Shown in pieces: positions 57,426 to 64,000 of a DNA stretch of 64,000 nt. The stretch is taken from the NCBI RefSeq assembly GCF_000001735.4, contig NC_003070.9:9238001-9302000 (forward strand). Reading direction: 5' to 3'. Position 1 is the first letter of the stretch. Every line of letters begins with the position of its first letter. A program made the translations under genes and the position numbers. The DNA is from Arabidopsis thaliana (lineage: Eukaryota; Streptophyta; Magnoliopsida; Brassicales; Brassicaceae). The notes under the pieces were generated by a model. The model did not search any database and had not been told where the DNA came from. It saw only the letters and a program-made list of their open reading frames with translations.

Positions 57426-57524
57426 AATAGAAGTTGACATATTTTTAGTTCAATTAAATGAAATGACCGACGTGCCAATTTGTCATATCCACATAAGTAT
57501 AAAAGCTAACTAAACCTCCAATGT

Positions 57525-57625
57525 CAAAAAAAAAAAAATAACTGGCTTCGACTAGGGATCGATCCTTGGACTTCGATATTTCACAATTCTTTGTAACCAA
57601 TATACCAAAGGACGAGAATGTGACA
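57525..57625 (-). repeat. tRNA-like relic on the minus strand
   Basis: Minus strand: A-box-like TGGTATATTGG (57607-57597), then a B-box-like GGATCGATCCC (57564-57554), then a run of 13 T (57538-57526). Spacing is similar to a tRNA gene but arms do not pair well; a decayed tRNA or SINE head is likely. Confidence 0.35.
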
Positions 57626-58062
57626 ACCGCGACTTTAATTTAATAAATACGTTATAGTTTGGAAACCACCAGCAGAGACGGAGAGTCCACTTTTATTTCT
57701 TCCGCTCCGTTTGGTCTGTCCTCTTCTTCTTCTCCACCTTCGAAATCTATCTTCTCCGATACCTCTCTATCTATATCTCTTCGACGCTGCAAATTAGCCT
57801 TAAGCTTCTTTCTCCTTTAAACTTTTCGATTATTATTCCATTTCCTATCTTTTTGTTTCCCCCAAATCTTTTCACGGAAGCAAAGAATACAATTCCAAAC
57901 CCTAATCCCGATCATCCGTCTTTCCTCTCCGGTCAGTCTTCCGATTTCCTCGATCCACCTGATTTTCATTATGATTATACATATATACTTTCTTCTCGCT
58001 CGTCAATTTTTTCGTTGCTGTGTGAATTTAGATTGATTTGTTTTGGATTCAGGTTTCAAAAT

Positions 58063-60374
58063 ATGAGTAATCAGAAGAAGAGGAATTTTCAGATAGAGGC
58101 GTTTAAGCATCGAGTCGTTGTGGATCCCAAATACGCTGATAAAACTTGGCAGATTCTTGAGCGTGCGATCCATCAGATTTACAATCAAGATGCTAGCGGT
58201 CTCAGTTTCGAAGAACTTTACAGGTCAATTTCTTTCATTCTCTTGCCTTTCTTTGAATCCTGTAGAAACTGGTAATGTTTCTGGAACTTAGCTAGGTTTC
58301 GTGTTAATGGAATTATTTGTGTATATTGTGGCTCAGAAATGCGTACAACATGGTCCTGCACAAGTTTGGTGAGAAGCTATATACTGGGTTTATTGCTACT
58401 ATGACTTCTCATCTCAAAGAAAAATCCAAGCTTATCGAGGCAGCTCAGGGAGGGTCGTTTCTAGAAGAGCTTAATAAGAAATGGAATGAGCACAACAAAG
58501 CGTTAGAGATGATTCGAGACATTCTCATGTATATGGATAGGACTTATATTGAGAGCACCAAAAAGACTCATGTTCATCCGATGGGGCTTAACTTGTGGAG
58601 GGATAATGTTGTGCATTTCACTAAGATACATACAAGGCTTCTAAACACTCTTCTTGATCTAGTGCAGAAGGAACGGATAGGTGAAGTTATTGATAGGGGG
58701 TTGATGAGGAATGTCATTAAGATGTTTATGGATTTGGGTGAATCTGTGTATCAGGAGGATTTTGAGAAGCCGTTTTTGGATGCGTCTTCTGAGTTTTATA
58801 AGGTTGAGTCTCAGGAGTTTATTGAATCTTGTGATTGTGGGGACTATCTGAAGAAATCAGAGAAACGCCTTACTGAAGAGATAGAGAGGGTAGCGCACTA
58901 CTTAGATGCCAAGAGCGAAGAGAAGATTACTAGTGTGGTTGAGAAAGAGATGATTGCCAACCACATGCAGAGACTGGTTCACATGGAGAACTCAGGTCTG
59001 GTTAATATGCTTCTGAATGACAAGTATGAGGATTTGGGTAGAATGTACAACTTGTTTCGCAGGGTTACTAATGGTCTTGTTACTGTCAGAGACGTTATGA
59101 CTTCGCATCTTAGGGAGATGGGAAAACAACTGGTTACTGATCCGGAAAAGTCAAAGGATCCGGTGGAATTTGTACAACGTCTATTGGATGAGCGGGATAA
59201 ATATGACAAAATCATCAACACCGCATTTGGCAATGATAAAACCTTTCAGAATGCCCTGAATTCTTCATTCGAGTATTTCATCAACTTGAATGCTCGTTCT
59301 CCTGAGTTTATCTCCCTGTTTGTTGATGACAAGCTACGGAAAGGACTTAAGGGTATCACCGATGTGGATGTTGAGGTTATCCTTGATAAAGTGATGATGC
59401 TGTTCCGTTATTTACAAGAGAAAGATGTCTTTGAGAAGTACTACAAGCAGCATTTGGCTAAAAGGCTTCTCTCAGGCAAAACTGTGTCAGATGACGCAGA
59501 AAGGAGTTTAATAGTGAAACTAAAGACAGAATGTGGCTATCAGTTCACTTCAAAATTGGAAGGCATGTTCACTGACATGAAGACTTCAGAGGACACAATG
59601 CGTGGGTTTTATGGCAGTCACCCCGAGCTTTCAGAAGGACCTACACTTATTGTTCAGGTACTTACAACTGGTTCTTGGCCAACACAGCCTGCAGTACCTT
59701 GTAATCTCCCAGCTGAAGTTTCAGTTCTCTGTGAGAAGTTCCGTTCTTACTACCTTGGGACACATACCGGTAGAAGATTGTCCTGGCAAACAAACATGGG
59801 CACAGCAGATATCAAAGCCATCTTTGGAAAGGGTCAGAAACATGAACTGAACGTGTCGACTTTCCAGATGTGTGTTCTCATGTTGTTCAACAATTCTGAT
59901 CGACTCAGCTACAAAGAGATCGAACAGGCTACAGAAATCCCGGCAGCAGATCTTAAACGCTGTTTGCAGTCGCTAGCTTGTGTAAAGGGCAAAAACGTGA
60001 TAAAGAAAGAACCCATGAGCAAAGACATAGGAGAGGAGGATTTGTTCGTTGTGAACGACAAGTTCACTAGCAAGTTTTACAAAGTGAAGATCGGAACTGT
60101 GGTTGCCCAAAAGGAAACAGAACCGGAGAAGCAAGAGACGAGACAGAGAGTGGAGGAAGACAGAAAACCTCAGATTGAAGCAGCCATCGTAAGGATCATG
60201 AAGTCCAGGAAAATACTAGACCACAACAACATAATCGCCGAGGTGACGAAACAGTTGCAGCCACGGTTCCTAGCTAATCCCACGGAGATAAAGAAGAGAA
60301 TCGAGTCGCTCATTGAACGAGATTTCTTGGAAAGGGATAGTACAGACCGGAAACTTTACCGCTATCTAGCCTAA
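58063..60374 (+). CDS. CUL3A: cullin CUL3A
   Basis: Two exons, 58063-58223 and 58337-60374, give 732 aa starting MSNQKKRNFQIEAFKHRV. The N-terminal part has cullin repeats (NAYNMVLHKFGEKLYTG, YIESTKKTHVHPMGLNLWRD). A cullin homology domain holds EKYYKQHLAKRLLSGKTVSD and GYQFTSKLEGMFTDM. The C-terminal winged helix has the neddylation site region VRIMKSRKILDHN and ends RKLYRYLA. CUL3 scaffolds BTB-protein E3 ligases with RBX1. An intron in the 5' leader is probable. The long second exon and the length fit plant CUL3. Confidence 0.97.
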
Positions 60375-60821
60375 ATAAGTTGAATACCACAACCCAAAAA
60401 AAAAAGGCTTTACTCTGTTTCTTTCTTTGCTTTATTTCCTTATGTTTGATGTAAAATCTTTTGAACTGTACGGTAGTCGGTAAGAACGAACCAACACAGC
60501 GTCACTACCGGTTTAATCGAATATACATTTGTTTCCTTTTCTTTTGTCTTTCATCAGATACCGTATGTGATTTCAGCTTCTGGACACGTTGGGCCGGCTC
60601 GAGGCCTTTTAAGGCCCATTTTAAACGGTTAAGAGCCAAAAAAAACATTCGCGGCTAAAATTTCAACCAGGCGTAAAAAAATCCCGCCAAACGTTGGCAA
60701 CGCTTTGTTTATAGCGTTTTCATAGCCTAATCGGTTCCATTGACATTTCTAGGGGAAAAAATCTCTCACAGTGTCTGACTTTGGTTCTTTGTCTTGTAAC
60801 AATCGCCGGAAAATTAAGGAT
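60375..60821. promoter_or_regulatory. CUL3A 3' flank and ORC6 promoter with E2F and site II motifs
   Basis: After the CUL3A 3' UTR come two site II/GGCCCA elements, TGGGCC at 60590-60595 and GGCCCA at 60613-60618. A consensus E2F site, TTTGGCGGGAT, lies on the minus strand at 60681-60691, 131 bp before the ORC6 start codon. This combination is typical of S-phase and growth genes. Confidence 0.75.
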
Positions 60822-62603
60822 ATGGATATCTCCGACATAGGTAGGAAACTTAGTCTCGATAACAACAAGCTTTTAATCAGAAAAGCTGCAGAGATCCGCC
60901 GTCTTTGCGATGCTCAGTTCGATTCATCCATCATCGGCGTTGTAAGATAAATCCGATTCTGAATCCCAAAGTTTCACATCGAGTACTTTGATTATAATTT
61001 TTCCTTATGTGTTGAGAATTTGATTTTTCTATCAGGGTGAGATCTGTAAAGCTGTGATTTGTCTAGAAATCGCCGCCACTAGGTAAATAATTATCGTAAT
61101 TGATTTATAACGATTTCAATATCCATAGTGGGTTACTTATTGCAGTATCTTACTTAACTTGATTCGAAATCTATTGGTTAGGTTGCAGATTATATTCGAT
61201 AGGCAAGCAGCGGTTAAATTGAGTGGTATGTCGGAAAAGGCTTATTCTAGATCATTCAATAGTCTCCAAAACGTTATTGGGATCAAGTGAGTTTCCTTTT
61301 CAAGTCCTTCTTCTTTACTTGTTTAATGAATCTGTTGGTTGTTGGAGTTAATCATGATTGATGTGTGATTAATTGTGCATTTTCAGGATTAAGCTTAATG
61401 TAAGAGAATTGGCGGTTCAATTTGGCTGTGTTAGGGTAATCAAATCCGTGCAAAATGTGTTATCCTCGTAAGCCCTCTTCTATTGTGTACTTTGAAGATT
61501 TGCATACCATATGTTTGTTAAAATGCCTTAAAGTCTTGTTTGTTTCGGTGTTTGTTGCTCTTTAGGTATAAGGAGAGGTTTCTTGCGTCACTACCAGCGT
61601 CGAGACGGGCTAATGCTGATTTTACTAGACCTGTATTTACAGCTGCTGCTTTCTATTTGTGTGCTAAGAAGCAGAAGGTAATACTTTAACTCTCTTTCCT
61701 TTTTCAGGGATGTATGCTTGACGTTTCTGAGTTTTTGGATTTGTTATTATTTTGCAGCTTAAGGTAGATAAGCTTAGGTTGATTGAGGTTTGTGGTACAT
61801 CAGAGTCTGAATTCTCTTGTGTAAGTGACTTTGTTGTTTCATTCAGAGAATGATTTATATAATATGTGACTAGATATCCAAAGTACTGACTAGGAACTAC
61901 AAACAGGTCTCGACCTCCATGACAGATCTTTGTTTTGACTGTGTTGGGATCTCTAAGGAAAAGAAAGATGCAAAAGACGTTAAAGGAAACAGAGGTATGG
62001 TTATTCAGTTCTCTCTCGACAAAGTCATTCTTCTTGTCTTATATTAACTACTAGTCTATACATATGTCCTGCTTTAGTTCAATTCAATGAAGGCTTATCT
62101 TCAATTCAATAAGTGATTATGGGCAAAAATTTCCTCAGACTTGCTTGATGTGTTACCTGGAAAGAGGAGACTAGAGGATGGTGGATATTCATCTGGTGAT
62201 GAGGTACTTTCATGGCAACCGACCTCTTCCCATCTGTTTAGAATCATTCTTTGTGATTTATCAAATGTACATACGTCTCAAACTTGTGACTATTTCTGAT
62301 TCACACTACATGTGATTTGCTTCTTCAGTCTTCATGTTACAAAAGACACAAGAAGATGGAGGAGGCTAAGTATGAGGACTGGAAATCTACAGTCGTTAAT
62401 TCGATTAAGAAGAATCCAGAGAAAGGTACTCAAACTTTTGTAAATTGATTTGATCACCAAAAGAAATGATTCATTTGTATGTTTTCTCTGTTGCTGATGT
62501 TTCTGGATCTTGTGTTTTCTTTTCAGGAACTAAGAGAGTTATACAGGCCAGTCTCAATTTCCCAAAGAAATCTGAGACCAAAGAGTTGCAAGTTGATTCA
62601 TAA
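60822..62603 (+). CDS. ORC6: origin recognition complex subunit 6
   Basis: Ten small exons, 60822-60941, 61036-61082, 61182-61286, 61387-61467, 61566-61677, 61758-61820, 61907-61994, 62139-62203, 62329-62425 and 62527-62603, splice in frame to 284 aa. The protein begins MDISDIGRKLSLDNNKLLIR and has two TFIIB-like helical cyclin folds (GEICKAVICLEIAATRLQI; PASRRANADFTRPVFTAAAF) followed by a lysine-rich tail. The ORC6 family is recognised from this two-fold pattern and length. It acts in the nucleus in origin licensing. None of the exons is over 120 bp, which explains why no long frame is visible. The upstream E2F site fits S-phase control. Confidence 0.95.
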
Positions 62604-63145
62604 CATTACACACATTCAGAGACTCAGATCCTGTTATTGTTGTTTTCATCACATTTAATGTGTAAATGACAATTCTTGATAAGAATTTTTTTTTTCCCCA
62701 AACCATTTTCTATAGATTTTTATGCAAATAATGGACACATAAATGTCTACTAGATAAACTATGATCAATTGAATAAACTACATGGTATTTCGTATACCTA
62801 GTGGTAAGCAATTAAGCATCGGTTACGTTCGGTTTATTGGTCTTCGACACATCTCTTCTCCACACTAGTGGTAAGCATAAACATACTCGTCGATTTAAAC
62901 AATCTGAGTTTGTAAGAGAAGAAGAAACAGAGTTGGCTAGTGCAAAAACTATTAAGTTGAGAATTCAATGGTACACCACAAAGTTCCAAGCTTTTGGATT
63001 GGGAAACAAAAATAAACTATAACATCAATAAATAGATACTTCAAAAAGTGTTTAAAGACAAGATTTGCAGCTCTCTCACATTCCCTAAGGACGAAAGCTC
63101 TATCATTTGATCAAAATGTCAGGTCACACCGGAAATAAAGTAACT
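62604..63145. other. spacer between the converging 3' ends of ORC6 and PMT2
   Basis: Both 3' UTRs and an open but motif-free stretch (62837-63022). No gene is supported. Confidence 0.55.
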
Positions 63146-64000
63146 TCAGTGAGTCGAGGTGGAGTTGGTGACCCAATACTGCTTCACGGCAATCAAAACC
63201 TTCTCAGGAACTAAAGGACCATCCTCATGATCGACAAGCTTCGCATCCCATCTCATTCCAGCGATGATTCTCTTCACCTTGATCAATGTATCCACATCAT
63301 CCCGGATTATAACCGCTCCTTCTGGTCGGAGAATTCTATCCATCTCTAGAAGAATATCATCCGCATTGCACCTAAAGAGTTTCGGATTCATACATTAGCA
63401 ATCTCAAAATACCTCTAAAAAACTGTTGTTATGAATCATTACACAAAACAGTTATACATACTTGTTCTTGTATAGACTGAAGAGGTGGTTCGCGTGGATC
63501 AGGTCATATGTTCTTGGATATGTAGAGAAAGCCTCACACCTGAAACCATTTCAGTAGACAGAGAGTCTCTCAAACCAGAGACAATGAGTTATTGAGAAGT
63601 TGTGAGAAGAGGGAATAATCTTTTACTTACCAGTCATGGTAGATACCGATGAGTCCTCGTTCATATACAACTCCGAGTCTGTTCTTTTCGGCAATTGTGG
63701 GAACAACATTCATAACCCAAAGCTTTTGGGATTCAAGAGCAGCAGCAAATCCACCAAACCCTGCGTTCATGTCCATGATGTTACGGTACCTTCCAGTGTC
63801 AAGTAGACTGTTGATTCTCTTGTAGGCTTTCACATGTTTTTTCCACTGTCTGTTATCGTCTTCATAGGCATCAACAGTAACACCAGAGATCGAACCGCTA
63901 GAGATCCTGGGCGGCACTGCATTGAGCCTATCTGGGAAAGCCTGAAGCTCACCACCAGCTACTTCATCTGAGCTACTTGTCTCCGGATACGGTGTAATAC
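63146..64000 (-). CDS. PMT2: putative SAM-dependent methyltransferase PMT2 (C-terminal part)
   Basis: Partial: minus-strand exons 63371-63146, 63539-63462 and from 63631 to beyond the window edge. They encode the last ~225 residues; the N-terminus lies past 64000. Motifs of the plant DUF248/QUA2-like methyltransferases are present: [30 protein letters not shown] (SAM-binding), [34 protein letters not shown] and [16 protein letters not shown]. Members are Golgi type II proteins thought to methylate pectin, which is inferred from relatives. The name is At1g26850/PMT2 by recollection. Confidence 0.92.

Larger units (their letters stand above)
55723..58062. other. spacer between RNS3 and CUL3A
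   Basis: Divergent promoters at both ends. Between them are a patch of interleaved short duplications (55930-56215), two tRNA-like relics (56420-56501, 57525-57625) and the tail of a LINE on the minus strand (57047-57425). The CUL3A leader begins near 57700; an intron in it may end at 58051 (GGATTCAG). Confidence 0.6.

Noticed and set aside
57853-58275. 140-aa frame over the CUL3A leader and exon 1
   Set aside because: It lacks an ATG at its start, and its first part is 5' UTR. The true CUL3A start is the ATG at 58063.

Overview
The window is plant nuclear DNA and reads as Arabidopsis thaliana chromosome 1, roughly the interval At1g26730 to At1g26850. This rests on recognising the gene order and on spliced protein lengths that match the known products. 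Introns are short and GT-AG, intergenic DNA is AT-rich, and both strands carry genes. All exon coordinates were read by hand from splice signals and frame continuity. Locus names come from memory, not from a search.

Left part (1-13.6 kb). A gene-poor edge with a decayed MITE is followed by a 12-exon SPX-EXS phosphate-exporter-family gene (PHO1;H7). Next comes a divergent pair of mitochondrial ribosomal protein genes (bL32m on minus, mS23-like on plus) sharing about 300 bp of promoter. Then follow an intronless TPR-SET gene (ATXR1/SDG35) and an intronless, probably plastid-targeted five-bladed beta-propeller protein.

Middle part (13.6-46.4 kb). Long spacers surround alpha-expansin EXPA10, the R2R3-MYB gene MYB117/LOF1 and a cycling Dof factor gene (DOF1.3/CDF6). 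About 10.2 kb upstream of MYB117 holds no convincing protein gene. From 38.4 to 46.4 kb lies a tandem array of five intronless S1-type (SPH) secreted-protein genes. All are 151 aa with a conserved glycosylation sequon at residue 28.

Right part (46.4-64 kb). A compact spliced GARP-like reading frame meets the RING E3 gene MPSR1 tail to tail. Then come the Lewis-a galactosyltransferase GALT1, a broken F-box/FBD gene, the T2 ribonuclease RNS3, the tail of a LINE, cullin CUL3A, the replication factor ORC6 (with an E2F-type promoter site) and the 3' part of a putative SAM-dependent methyltransferase (PMT2).

Neighbouring genes do not form a pathway, apart from the mitoribosome pair and the S1 array. 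The least expected signal is a series of very short insertions, about 16-30 nt and mostly a poly(A) tract plus a few bases. They are flanked by 8-18 bp direct repeats and look like aborted target-primed retrotransposition events. I see seven good cases and two weaker ones, beside one 547-bp insert with a tail and 17-bp target duplication. No LTR element, virus-like element, CRISPR array or rRNA gene was seen.
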